Source of the DNA: Deltaproteobacteria bacterium
Lineage (GTDB): Bacteria > Desulfobacterota > Desulfarculia > Adiutricales > JAGVGV01
DNA length: 8,933 nucleotides
Direction of reading: 5' to 3'
Assembly: GCA_020056895.1 (NCBI GenBank)
Contig: JAGVGV010000161.1
Span: forward strand, 1 to 8,933
Under the pieces are notes generated by a model, which was given only the letters and a program-made list of their open reading frames with translations, did no database searches and was not told the DNA's origin. The position numbers and the translations under genes were made by a program. Each line of letters begins with the position of its first letter. Position 1 is the stretch's first letter. Below are positions 1-6,173 of the stretch, piece by piece.

Positions 1-946
1 CCACGCATAGGCCGCAAACGGTACAGGTTTCGGGGTTGGACCGGGGCCGCATCCGCGTCCGGGAGGCGAGGAATTCCTGAATCACGGCCGAGCCGCTGAT
101 GGCTTCGCCGCTCAGGGGCGGTAGCTTAAAGTCCGGGATGACCGTCAGTTCGCCCAGAATCTCCACGGCCTGAGGATCGAAATCCCCCAGGCCAGCCGCC
201 CGGGCATGGCGAAGAAACCGAAGCACGCCCGGATCCAGGCCCGCCATCCGGGCCATGACCGAATCCAGGGCCACGGCGTTGTCCGAGGCGATGATCCGGC
301 CGATGGTGCGCAGTTCGATCGAGGCCGGTCCGTTCCCTTCCATGCCCACCACGGCGTCCATGATGAACAGATCGGGCACGCGCAGGCGAAAAACCTCAAC
401 AACCAGCTCGTGGAACCGTTCCGGGCTTCCGGCCTGCTTGTGGAGCATGGCTTTCTGGGCTCCGGGCAGAAGGCCGTAGCTGTTCTTGATGGCCCCGGTC
501 AGGATCGTGAGGCCATGGGTTTTGAATTTGGGCAGGGAAATGATTACGTCGGCTTCAACCACGGCCTTGGAAAGCCGGAGTCCCTGGGTCGCGGGATGGT
601 CCGAAGAAGCGGGAACGCCTTCCTGGCCGATGTTCTTATAATAGCCTTTGGCCGCGTCGAAGAGCCCGGTTTCCTTGAAAGCGGCCTCGTTGGCGCCGTA
701 ACTGAACAAGCCCGGATTGTCGCCCACCACGATCCCGGCCGGCTTTTTTTCTTCAAGGCAGTCAATCACCGCTCTCAAGACGGCCGGGTTGGTGGCTATG
801 GCTTCATCGGACTTGGAAGCCCGAAGCACGTTGGGCTTGACCAGAACCTTCCGGCCGGTGACGACGATGGGAAACAGCTCGAAAGCCCGGCGAACGGCCA
901 GGTGGCAGTCGGCATAGTCGGCGGGATGAATCATTACGCGGTGCAT
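1..946 (-). CDS. DUF362 domain protein with C-terminal Fe-S motif (partial)
   Basis: 315 codons are visible and the 3' end runs off the left edge. DUF362 hallmarks are present: KPNVL (residues 37-41), GDNPG (75-79), the core ISLPKFKTHGLTILTG (136-151) with AIKNSYGLLPG (152-162), and MDAVVGMEGNGP (196-207). The last visible residues, 308-314, read C-x2-C-x2-C, the opening of a ferredoxin-type [4Fe-4S] motif, so the missing part should hold the rest of a cluster domain. The family is widespread in anaerobes and its biochemical role is not established; no substrate is assigned here. The ATG at 946 is preceded by AGGAG with a 6-nt spacer, which supports this start. No signal peptide or membrane segment is seen in the visible part. 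It follows the dodecin gene by 175 bp that contain a terminator, so it may be read separately or under attenuation. Confidence 0.85.
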   Translation of the reverse strand, partial: MHRVMIHPADYADCHLAVRRAFELFPIVVTGRKVLVKPNVLRASKSDEAIATNPAVLRAVIDCLEEKKPAGIVVGDNPGLFSYGANEAAFKETGLFDAAKGYYKNIGQEGVPASSDHPATQGLRLSKAVVEADVIISLPKFKTHGLTILTGAIKNSYGLLPGAQKAMLHKQAGSPERFHELVVEVFRLRVPDLFIMDAVVGMEGNGPASIELRTIGRIIASDNAVALDSVMARMAGLDPGVLRFLRHARAAGLGDFDPQAVEILGELTVIPDFKLPPLSGEAISGSAVIQEFLASRTRMRPRSNPETCTVCGLCV

Positions 947-1043
947 GGAGGACTCCTGTCCTGGAAACGAAGAAAATACCATCCGGAGGCGTTCCTTCCG
1001 GTGGGTTCACGGGGCGGTTTTCCCCATTCGGTTTCGAAAAGGG

Positions 1044-1083
1044 AAAAACAGGGGGCTCTCAGGAGCTAAAACGGCGAGCCCCC
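1044..1083 (-). terminator. Intrinsic terminator downstream of the dodecin gene
   Basis: On the minus strand GGGGGCTC (1083-1076) and GAGCCCCC (1058-1051) form a perfect 8-bp stem with a 17-nt loop, followed directly by TGTTTTT (1050-1044). This has the form of a rho-independent terminator and lies 38 nt past the dodecin stop. Its 5' arm is shared with a second, competing hairpin. Confidence 0.65.
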
Positions 1084-1095
1084 CAAGGGGGGGGC
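1078..1095 (-). other. Competing GC hairpin overlapping the dodecin terminator
   Basis: A run of C on the minus strand (1094-1087) can pair with the G run at 1084-1079, closed by a G-C pair (1095 with 1078), giving a 7-bp stem with a 4-nt loop. It uses the same G run as the 5' arm of the terminator at 1044-1083, so the two structures cannot form together. In transcription order this hairpin comes first, which is the layout of an antiterminator/terminator pair. It could also just be a second GC-rich hairpin. Confidence 0.35.
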
Positions 1096-1121
1096 GTCCG
1101 AGAACCCATGGACCCAAGGAG

Positions 1122-1334
1122 CTATTCCTCCAGCAGGAAAATAACCTCCATCCGGACCCGGTATTCCACGATTTCGTTTTTCTCGACGGCCACGCGCATC
1201 TCCTGAACCCGGAGACCCGTAATGCCCCGAAGGGTCTTGGTGGCCCGGGTGAAACCCTGTTGAATGGCTTCTTCGAAACTTTTGGGTGACCCGGCGATGA
1301 TTTCGGTTACACGCGCCACTCTGGACTCGGCCAT
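1122..1334 (-). CDS. Dodecin family flavin-binding protein
   Basis: 70 aa, the usual size for dodecins, which are small beta-alpha-beta-beta proteins that assemble as hollow dodecamers and store flavin or coenzyme A. Family features are VTEIIAGSPKSFEEAI (residues 9-24), ATKTLRGITG (31-40) and the final strand VEYRVRMEVIFLLEE (56-70). The position that in Thermus-type dodecins carries the flavin-stacking Trp (in KTLRxxDWFEV) is Gly40 here (KTLRGITGLRV). This puts it in the Trp-less subgroup, where flavin binding is less certain. The reading frame stays open for about 380 nt upstream, but the ATG at 1334 with a strong AGGAGG (7-nt spacer) and the family length fix the start. It is a single gene with its own terminator downstream and a long noncoding leader upstream. 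Confidence 0.9.
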   Translation of the reverse strand: MAESRVARVTEIIAGSPKSFEEAIQQGFTRATKTLRGITGLRVQEMRVAVEKNEIVEYRVRMEVIFLLEE

Positions 1335-1466
1335 GGTTTTCCTCCTTGCGGTTGGCTGGTTCTGGAATCTTTGAAAAAAAAATGAACGCCCCACCCCAAG
1401 ATCAGCCACGGGTTCCCCACTCCCGAAGTCCCCCTGGCCCGGCCCGGGGCGTCGAAGTGTTAACCT

Positions 1467-1490
1467 GTTGAAATAACATAATATTTCAAC
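1467..1490. repeat. AT-rich 8-bp inverted repeat upstream of dodecin
   Basis: GTTGAAAT (1467-1474) and ATTTCAAC (1483-1490) are perfect inverted copies separated by 8 AT-rich bases, inside an otherwise GC-rich region. The size and symmetry suit a dimeric repressor operator; it could also form an RNA hairpin in the dodecin leader. It lies about 130 bp before the dodecin start. No known regulator site was recognised. Confidence 0.45.
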
Positions 1491-1561
1491 CGATCTGCAC
1501 GCCCTGGGCATTGCGTTGGGGGGCCGTGCGGTTCCCTTCAGGGCCCCATGGTTATAATTGG

Positions 1562-1590
1562 AATATAGAGGATCAGCCCAAAGTGCGCAA
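1562..1590 (-). promoter_or_regulatory. Possible sigma-70-type promoter for dodecin
   Basis: On the minus strand TTGCGC (1590-1585) and TATATT (1567-1562) are separated by exactly 17 bp. The -10 matches the consensus in 5 of 6 positions but the -35 in only 3 of 6, so the call is tentative. It lies in the AT-richest stretch between the zinc-ribbon and dodecin genes and points toward dodecin. Confidence 0.3.
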
Positions 1591-1692
1591 TCGGTCTTGA
1601 GCGAATTTAGCGGGACAAACGGCCGGGAAGCATCTTTCGGCCGGGTCGTGGGCGCTCGCGCCGCCGCCCGGCCGGTACGCCGGACTGGCCCT

Positions 1693-1719
1693 CCCCCCCT
1701 TGGGATGACCAAGGGAAGG
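1693..1719 (-). terminator. GC hairpin downstream of the zinc-ribbon gene
   Basis: CCCTTGG and CCAAGGG form a 7-bp stem around a 5-nt loop. On the transcribed strand two G-U and two G-C pairs extend it to about 11 bp. It lies about 37 nt past the zinc-ribbon stop. No T run follows, so it may serve in RNA stability or weak termination rather than as a full intrinsic terminator. Confidence 0.3.
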
Positions 1720-1755
1720 GGAGCCCCCGGAATCAGAACGATCGGGTGAAAAGGC

Positions 1756-1941
1756 TCAACCGGCGTTGGAGGCTTCCTCGGACGCGGGTTCGTTGAAATA
1801 GAACCGGAAAGCTTCGTCGTCGCTGATCTGCCGGTCCATCACTTCGCCGCATTCCGTGCACAAAAGGGTCCGGTCGTCAATGCCGGCCAGGCGTTGTTCC
1901 GCCAGGTTACAGGCCCGGCATTTATAATCGTAGAGAGGCAT
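1756..1941 (-). CDS. FmdB-type small zinc ribbon protein
   Basis: 61 aa. The N-terminus MPLYDYKCRAC matches the FmdB/putative regulatory protein family (MPxYxYxCxxC). Four cysteines, C8, C11, C28 and C31 (CRAC and CTEC), form a zinc ribbon. The acidic C-terminal tail (residues 46-61) has no recognised fold. Members occur beside many metabolic genes and are often called regulators, but no molecular function is proven. A GTG six codons upstream (1959) is in frame, but it would place the AGGAGG inside the gene; the ATG at 1941 has that AGGAGG at a 7-nt spacing and starts with the family's MP, so it is preferred. It is a single gene, 421 bp from dodecin and 279 bp from surE, preceded by a likely sigma-54 promoter. 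Confidence 0.85.
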   Translation of the reverse strand: MPLYDYKCRACNLAEQRLAGIDDRTLLCTECGEVMDRQISDDEAFRFYFNEPASEEASNAG

Positions 1942-1977
1942 TCTCCGTCCTCCTTCCACAGGTTGCGACTTTTAATA

Positions 1978-1994
1978 GGCAACATTCATGCCAA
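1978..1994 (-). promoter_or_regulatory. Likely sigma-54 (RpoN) promoter for the zinc-ribbon gene
   Basis: The minus strand reads TTGGCATGAATGTTGCC, close to the -24/-12 consensus YTGGCACGNNNNTTGCW: the invariant GG and GC are exactly 12 positions apart, with two mismatches (T for C, and C for the final W). A start of transcription about 12 nt past the GC (near 1967) gives a leader of about 25 nt carrying the AGGAGG of the downstream gene. No activator site was identified. Confidence 0.5.
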
Positions 1995-2010
1995 TTATGG
2001 GTGGATATGT

Positions 2011-2051
2011 AAAAAGGGGGGGTAACCCTATCAAATAATACAGGGATACCC
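2011..2051 (-). terminator. Hairpin plus T run upstream of the zinc-ribbon gene (surE terminator)
   Basis: On the minus strand GGGTATCCCT (2051-2042) pairs with AGGGTTACCC (2029-2020), 9 of 10 positions matching, around a 12-nt AT-rich loop. It is followed by CCCC and then TTTTT (2015-2011). This fits an intrinsic terminator ending the surE transcript about 170 nt past its stop, just before the sigma-54 promoter of the next gene. The symmetric arms could instead be an operator. Confidence 0.45.
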
Positions 2052-2193
2052 TCAGATAACGGTCGGAAAGACTCTTTTTAGCGGGATATGGGCCGCTAGG
2101 GGGGGACCTTGTCGGATTGTTACGAATACATGCTGGAGCGGCTCGGGCGTTTTTCCCCAGGCCATGGGGCGAAATTCCCCACGACCGCTCGAT

Positions 2194-2210
2194 CCCCCAA
2201 GGATTGGGGG
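2194..2210. repeat. Short perfect hairpin just after surE
   Basis: CCCCCAA (2194-2200) and TTGGGGG (2204-2210) are perfect inverted copies around a 3-nt loop, 10 nt past the surE stop. No T run follows on the minus strand, so a role in termination is uncertain; it may protect the 3' end of the message. Confidence 0.4.
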
Positions 2211-2220
2211 GTAAATTGAG

Positions 2221-2982
2221 TCAGGGCTCAATATGGAGGCGCCGCAACCGAGCCAGTTCCGTGTGGTGAGTCAAATCGTGCCGGAGGGGGGTGAGCGTGA
2301 CATGGCCTTGGGCCAAAAGGGCCCAATCCGAATCCGGGTCCAGGGCTTCGGGAGGGATTTCCACGCCCCGCCAGTAATAAACATTGCCCCGGGGGTCCAC
2401 TCGGCGGCTGAAGGTTTCGCCGGCCGGGATCAGAGACTGCCGGGCCCAGACCGGCGGCTGGATCTGGTCCGGAGGCAGGTTGGGGACATTGATGTTGAGA
2501 CTCAACCCCGGAGCCAACCCCAGGTTCGTCCACTGTTCAAGCAGCCGCCAAACAAAGCCGGCCGCGTACCCGTAATCCAGGTCCGGACCCCGGCCGGCCA
2601 GGGAAACCGCCACGGCCCCCAAGCCGATGATGGCCGCTTCGTTGGCCGCGGAAACGGTGCCCGAATAAAGCACGTTGATGCCCACGTTGGCCCCGTGATT
2701 GATCCCCGAAAGCACCAGGTCCGGCTTTTTTTCGGCCAGTTCCAAGGCGCCGATCCGGGCGCAGTCCGCCGGCGTGCCGCTGAGGGCGTACCCGAAAAAG
2801 CCGCCGTTTTTCCGGATGGGCCGGACTCGGATGGGTTCCACCAAGGTGATGGAATGCCCCACGGCGCTCATCTGGGTTTCGGGCGCCACCACGGTCAGAT
2901 GGTGATCGGTTTTCAGGGTTTGATACAGGGCCCACAGGCCCGGAGCATGAATGCCGTCGTCGTTGGTCAGCAGAATGTTCAT
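2221..2982 (-). CDS. surE: 5'/3'-nucleotidase SurE
   Basis: 253 aa, normal for SurE, a cytoplasmic metal-dependent phosphatase that removes phosphate from nucleoside monophosphates and, in some species, short polyphosphate. It begins MNILLTNDDGIHAPG: D8 and D9 are the family's metal ligands. The other ligand positions are present as S39 in APETQMSAVGHS (34-44) and N95 in SGINHGANVG (92-101). SGTPADCARIGA (68-79) is the usual substrate-loop motif. The TTG at 3012 would add ten residues, but the SurE family starts at M-x-I-L-L-T-N-D-D-G, so the ATG at 2982 is chosen although its Shine-Dalgarno is poor (GGAG lies 14 nt away). It is read in the same direction as the bam-like operon, separated by 147 bp and a strong hairpin, so it is probably a separate transcript or a weak read-through product. 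Confidence 0.95.
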   Translation of the reverse strand: MNILLTNDDGIHAPGLWALYQTLKTDHHLTVVAPETQMSAVGHSITLVEPIRVRPIRKNGGFFGYALSGTPADCARIGALELAEKKPDLVLSGINHGANVGINVLYSGTVSAANEAAIIGLGAVAVSLAGRGPDLDYGYAAGFVWRLLEQWTNLGLAPGLSLNINVPNLPPDQIQPPVWARQSLIPAGETFSRRVDPRGNVYYWRGVEIPPEALDPDSDWALLAQGHVTLTPLRHDLTHHTELARLRRLHIEP

Positions 2983-3080
2983 GGGCGGGGAATCTACTCC
3001 AAGGCGGACCAAAGCGCAAGAATTCCCCGATCGGATTCCCCGGAAGGGCGCCGGGGGGAAACCGTGGCGGTCTAACGGAG

Positions 3081-3107
3081 TCCGGGCGAGGAGCAGCCTC
3101 GCCCGGA
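3081..3107 (-). terminator. Strong 11-bp GC hairpin after the electron-transfer operon
   Basis: TCCGGGCGAGG (3081-3091) and CCTCGCCCGGA (3097-3107) are a perfect 11-bp inverted repeat with a 5-nt loop, 22 nt past the stop of the last operon gene. It has no T run on either side, so it is a candidate for a U-less terminator or a 3' stabilising structure that marks the end of the operon before surE. Confidence 0.5.
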
Positions 3108-3129
3108 GGAATTCAACCGCCCGAAGGGA

Positions 3130-3732
3130 TCAGGATTTCGGGAAGGGATGCGGCGCGTAAAGCGCTTCGGTCAGCACGTAGGCCGCCTGCAGGGCCGAAG
3201 TGGGGCAAAGCGGAAAGCATTCCTTGCAGTTCCAGCATTCCTTGGCCGCCAGTTCGGGGATGAAGCCGATCTCCCGGCGGGTGCCCCGGTCCACGAACCC
3301 CACCACGTTCAGCTTTTTCACTTCGGCGCAGTATCTGACGCACAGGCCGCAATGCACGCAGAACGAGGCCTCTTTTTCGAACCGGTTCGGATTCGCGCCG
3401 TATTCCTGACCCATGGCCTTTAGCTGAGGGGAATCCGGGGCATGGGCCAAAAGAAGTTCCAGGATCGTTTTGCGGATTTTATCGATTTTGGTGGACCGGG
3501 TTCGGACCACCAGGTCCGGCTCCACCGGATAGCAACACGAAGCCACCAGGCGGGTCCAGCCCTTCACTTCCACTTCCACCATGCAGACCCGGCAGGCGCC
3601 GTACGGTTCCAATTGGCCATGAAGGCAAAGGGACGGAATGGCGATTCCAACCGAAGCGGCGGCTTCCCAAACGGACATGCCTTCTTGGGCTTGGACCTTT
3701 GCTCCATCGATTTTCAGAAGGATTGGGCTCAT
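3130..3732 (-). CDS. bamI: BamI-like Fe-S subunit (NuoG/HydA N-terminus-like)
   Basis: 200 aa electron-relay subunit. Residues 1-78 are a plant-type [2Fe-2S] domain with C36, C47, C50 and C66 or C67 (C-x10-C-x2-C-x15/16-C). Residues 120-182 carry two [4Fe-4S] motifs: C125/128/131/135 and C166/169/172/176-P. The His-Cys3 cluster motif normally lying between them in NuoG and HydA (around HPxDC) is replaced by HAPDSPQLKAMG, keeping the His but no Cys. There is no catalytic domain (no H-cluster, no molybdopterin region), so it can only pass electrons. The ATG overlaps the stop of the NuoF-like gene as ATGA, and GGAGGG lies 9 nt upstream, so the two are translationally coupled. The fold and cluster content are clear; the Bam assignment rests on gene order. 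Confidence 0.72.
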   Translation of the reverse strand: MSPILLKIDGAKVQAQEGMSVWEAAASVGIAIPSLCLHGQLEPYGACRVCMVEVEVKGWTRLVASCCYPVEPDLVVRTRSTKIDKIRKTILELLLAHAPDSPQLKAMGQEYGANPNRFEKEASFCVHCGLCVRYCAEVKKLNVVGFVDRGTRREIGFIPELAAKECWNCKECFPLCPTSALQAAYVLTEALYAPHPFPKS

Positions 3733-5657
3733 TGCTTTTTGCCCTCCCTGGTGATCGTTCGTTCTTCCTCGGGGATGGGAGGCGGAACGGGTTCGCCGGA
3801 AATTTTCGCGACCGCGCCAAAGCGGGAGGGGCAGACTTCAAAGCAGGTTCCGCACTTGGTGCATTTTTCCTGGTCAATCACGTGGATGGTGTTTTTGCCG
3901 CCGGTGATGGCCTGAACCGGGCATTTCCTCAGGCAGATCATGCAGGCCTGGCATTGAGCCGGATCGATATGGTACGCGATCAGTTCCTTGCAGGATTTGG
4001 CCGGACACCGTTTTTCGTGGATGTGGGCTTCGTATTCATCCCGGAAATATTTGAGCGTGCTCAGGAAGGGGTTGGGGGCGCTTTGGCCCAGGGCGCAGAG
4101 CGAAGCGCCTTTGGCGGTTTCGGACAGGTCTTCCAATAGTTCGATGTCGCCCTCTTTCCCCTTGCCCTTGGTGATGTTGGCGAGCAGCTTGTGCATCTGC
4201 CTGAGGCCTTCCCGGCAGGGGGTGCATTTGCCGCAGGATTCGTCTGTCAGGAATTCGATGAAGTACCGGGCCACATCGACCATGCAGGTATCTTCATCCA
4301 TCACGATCATGCCGCCGGACCCCATCATGGACCCGGCCTTGGTCAGTTCGTCGAAGCCGACTTCGAGGTCCAAAAGGGCTTCGGGAATGCAGCCGCCGGA
4401 AGGGCCGCCGGTCTGGACGGCCTTGAACTTCTTGCCGCCGGGAATCCCGCCGCCGATCTTGTAGATGATGTCCCGAAGGGTGATGCCCATGGGCACTTCC
4501 ACCAAGCCGGTATTGGTGATTTTGCCGACCAGGGAAAAAATTTTGGTGCCCTTGCTTTTTTCGGTGCCGAACTGAGTATACCAATCCGCGCCGTTGTTGA
4601 TGATCAGGGGGACGTTGGCCCAGGTTTCCACGTTGTTCAAAACGCTGGGTTTTTCCCACAGGCCCTTGATGTTGGAACGGATGTACTTGGGCCGGGGCTC
4701 CCCCGCCCGGCCTTCGATGGCGGTCATCAGCGCCGTGGATTCGCCGCAGACGAAAGCGCCGGCGCCCTGATGGACCTTGACGATGAAATCGAAGCCGGAC
4801 CCCAGGATGTTCTTGCCCAGGAACCCGTATTCCCCGGCCTGCCGGATGGCGATGTTCACGTTTTGCACGGCCAGGGGGTATTCCTGGCGGACGTAGATGT
4901 ACCCTTCGTGGGACCCGATGGTGTACCCGCCGATGATCAGGCCTTCCAGGATCGAATGGGGGTTGCCTTCCAGCAAGGCTCGGTCCATGAAGGCTCCGGG
5001 GTCGCCTTCATCCGCGTTGACGATCACGTATTTGGGATCGTCCGGGGCGTTTCGGGACCCTTCCCATTTCCGCCCGGCGGGAAAGCCGCCGCCGCCCCGG
5101 CCCCGAAGGTTGGATTTTTTCACTTCATCCAACACGGTTTGGGGCGTCATTTGGAACAGCGCTTTTTCCAGGGCCGAATACCCGCCCAGGGCGATATAAT
5201 CTTCGATGTTTTTGGGATTAATCTTGATGTTGGCGCCCAGGATGATCCGCTTCTGGTTTTTATAGAAAGGAATTTCGGATTCCAGGACCGCCTTTTGGCC
5301 CGAAGCCGGATCGACGTAGACCAGCCGTTCGACGATTTTTCGTTCCTTGAGGGTCTGCGTGACGATCTCGGGAACGTCTTCGGGCTTCACTTCCAGATAG
5401 CAGATATCTTCGGGGTAGATGACCACCACCGGCCCCCGTTCGCAGAAGCCGGGGCATCCGGTTTCCTTGGTGTTTACTCCGTCCGAAAGCCCCTGCTTGC
5501 GAATTTCTTCTTTGAAGGCGGCGATAACCTCGCCCGCGCCGGAAGCAATGCATCCGGCTCCGGCGCAGATCGAAACGGAAGGCGCGTTCGGATCCCGTTC
5601 CGCCAGGACCCTGGTCCTCAGTTCCGCCAAATCAGCCGGCGATTGTACACGTGCCAT
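3729..5657 (-). CDS. bamH: BamH-like NuoF subunit, FMN/Fe-S, with ferredoxin tail
   Basis: 642 aa, similar in build to HndC and HydB of bifurcating hydrogenases. In order: a thioredoxin-like [2Fe-2S] domain with C31, C36, C68 and C72; the FMN/NADH-binding NuoF core with the glycine-rich loop LRGRGGGGFPAGRKWE (184-199), ADEGDPGAFMDR (215-226) and HEGYIYVRQEYP (250-261); an SLBB-type region (about 375-425); the [4Fe-4S] motif C475-x2-C478-x2-C481 with C521; and a two-cluster ferredoxin domain (C569/572/575/579-P and C599/602/605/609-P). All expected ligands are present, so the subunit looks active. In the Bam model it exchanges electrons with a soluble carrier (NAD(H) expected from the fold) through FMN and feeds them to BamE. 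It starts 9 nt after the NuoE-like stop with a weak GGGA site, so translation is probably coupled. Confidence 0.78.
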   Translation of the reverse strand: MARVQSPADLAELRTRVLAERDPNAPSVSICAGAGCIASGAGEVIAAFKEEIRKQGLSDGVNTKETGCPGFCERGPVVVIYPEDICYLEVKPEDVPEIVTQTLKERKIVERLVYVDPASGQKAVLESEIPFYKNQKRIILGANIKINPKNIEDYIALGGYSALEKALFQMTPQTVLDEVKKSNLRGRGGGGFPAGRKWEGSRNAPDDPKYVIVNADEGDPGAFMDRALLEGNPHSILEGLIIGGYTIGSHEGYIYVRQEYPLAVQNVNIAIRQAGEYGFLGKNILGSGFDFIVKVHQGAGAFVCGESTALMTAIEGRAGEPRPKYIRSNIKGLWEKPSVLNNVETWANVPLIINNGADWYTQFGTEKSKGTKIFSLVGKITNTGLVEVPMGITLRDIIYKIGGGIPGGKKFKAVQTGGPSGGCIPEALLDLEVGFDELTKAGSMMGSGGMIVMDEDTCMVDVARYFIEFLTDESCGKCTPCREGLRQMHKLLANITKGKGKEGDIELLEDLSETAKGASLCALGQSAPNPFLSTLKYFRDEYEAHIHEKRCPAKSCKELIAYHIDPAQCQACMICLRKCPVQAITGGKNTIHVIDQEKCTKCGTCFEVCPSRFGAVAKISGEPVPPPIPEEERTITREGKKQ

Positions 5658-5666
5658 GGTGTTCCC

Positions 5667-6119
5667 TTATTCGTAGTTCTTCAAAATGTCGGCGGTCTTG
5701 GCCGGCGCCATCTTGCCGTGATAAACGCCGTCGACCTCCATCACCGGTCCCAGAGCGCAGCACCCCAGGCAGTTGACGGTCTGGAGGCTGAACTTCATGT
5801 CCAGGTCCGTTTCGCCGGGTTTGATGCCGATAAGGTCCTGGACCGTATCCAGAATCCGGGGCGCCCCCCGAACGTGGCAGGCGGTGCCCATGCAAATGTG
5901 CACCTCGTGGCGGCCCTTGGGCACCAGGCTGAACGCCTTGTAAAAAGTGGCGATGTGCTGGATCCGGGTCATCGGCACGTCCAGCCGCTGGGCGATCCGT
6001 TCCAGGGCTTCCTTGGGCAGCCAATGGTTTTCGCTTTGAATCTCCAAAAGCACCTGGATCAGCGAACTGGCTTCAGAGTTATGTTTTTCGATGATCTGAT
6101 CGACTCGTTCCAAATCCAT
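5667..6119 (-). CDS. bamG: BamG-like NuoE subunit, [2Fe-2S] thioredoxin-like
   Basis: 150 aa, the usual NuoE/HndA length. Residues 1-65 are the helical N-terminal domain (LPKEALERIAQRLDVP at 34-49, then HIATFYKAF at 55-63). Residues 70-150 are a thioredoxin-like domain with the [2Fe-2S] ligands C76 and C81 (C-x4-C in CMGTAC) and C117 and C121 (NCLGCC, C-x3-C). NuoE subunits sit beside NuoF and carry the off-path cluster thought to tune electron flow around FMN. The ATG at 6119 has GGGAG at a 6-nt spacing. It lies 54 nt after the MvhD-like gene and 9 nt before the NuoF-like gene. The family is certain; the name bamG is from operon order E-F-G-H-I. Confidence 0.78.
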   Translation of the reverse strand: MDLERVDQIIEKHNSEASSLIQVLLEIQSENHWLPKEALERIAQRLDVPMTRIQHIATFYKAFSLVPKGRHEVHICMGTACHVRGAPRILDTVQDLIGIKPGETDLDMKFSLQTVNCLGCCALGPVMEVDGVYHGKMAPAKTADILKNYE

Positions 6120-6173
6120 GGCCGTCTCCCGATCCTCTTCTTTTCCCGATCCCGAAGGCCCGATGGTTCTCTT

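Larger units (their letters stand above)
1335..1755. other. 421-bp noncoding region upstream of dodecin
   Basis: No credible gene: the open frames on both strands are low-complexity Arg/Pro/Gly translations without family features. Seen from the minus strand it holds the 3' hairpin of the zinc-ribbon gene (1693-1719), a possible sigma-70-type promoter (1562-1590), GC-rich inverted repeats (for example GGGGCC and GGCCCC around 1519-1547), an AT-rich perfect inverted repeat (1467-1490), and a run of nine T (1382-1374) about 40 nt before the dodecin start. If the promoter is real, the dodecin leader is roughly 215 nt long and structured. Confidence 0.5.

Noticed and set aside
206..1069. Long plus-strand open frame opposite the DUF362 gene
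   Set aside because: There is no recognisable domain or ribosome site, and the opposite strand encodes a clear DUF362 protein.
1335..1560. FMN riboswitch before the dodecin gene
   Set aside because: Looked for because of the flavin link, but the conserved RFN core sequences were not seen.
1335..1712. N-terminal extension of the dodecin reading frame by about 126 residues
   Set aside because: Dodecins are about 70 aa, a strong Shine-Dalgarno precedes the ATG at 1334, and the upstream translation is low-complexity Arg/Pro/Gly without family features.
2111..2220. Small plus-strand frame of 36 codons starting TTG after a G run
   Set aside because: The start is rare, the G-rich run is a poor ribosome site, no family is recognisable, and the region carries a hairpin that explains part of it.
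2989..3017. Promoter-like TTGCGC-17-TAGATT just before surE
   Set aside because: It would start transcription at or beside the ATG (leaderless), and both hexamers are weak matches.
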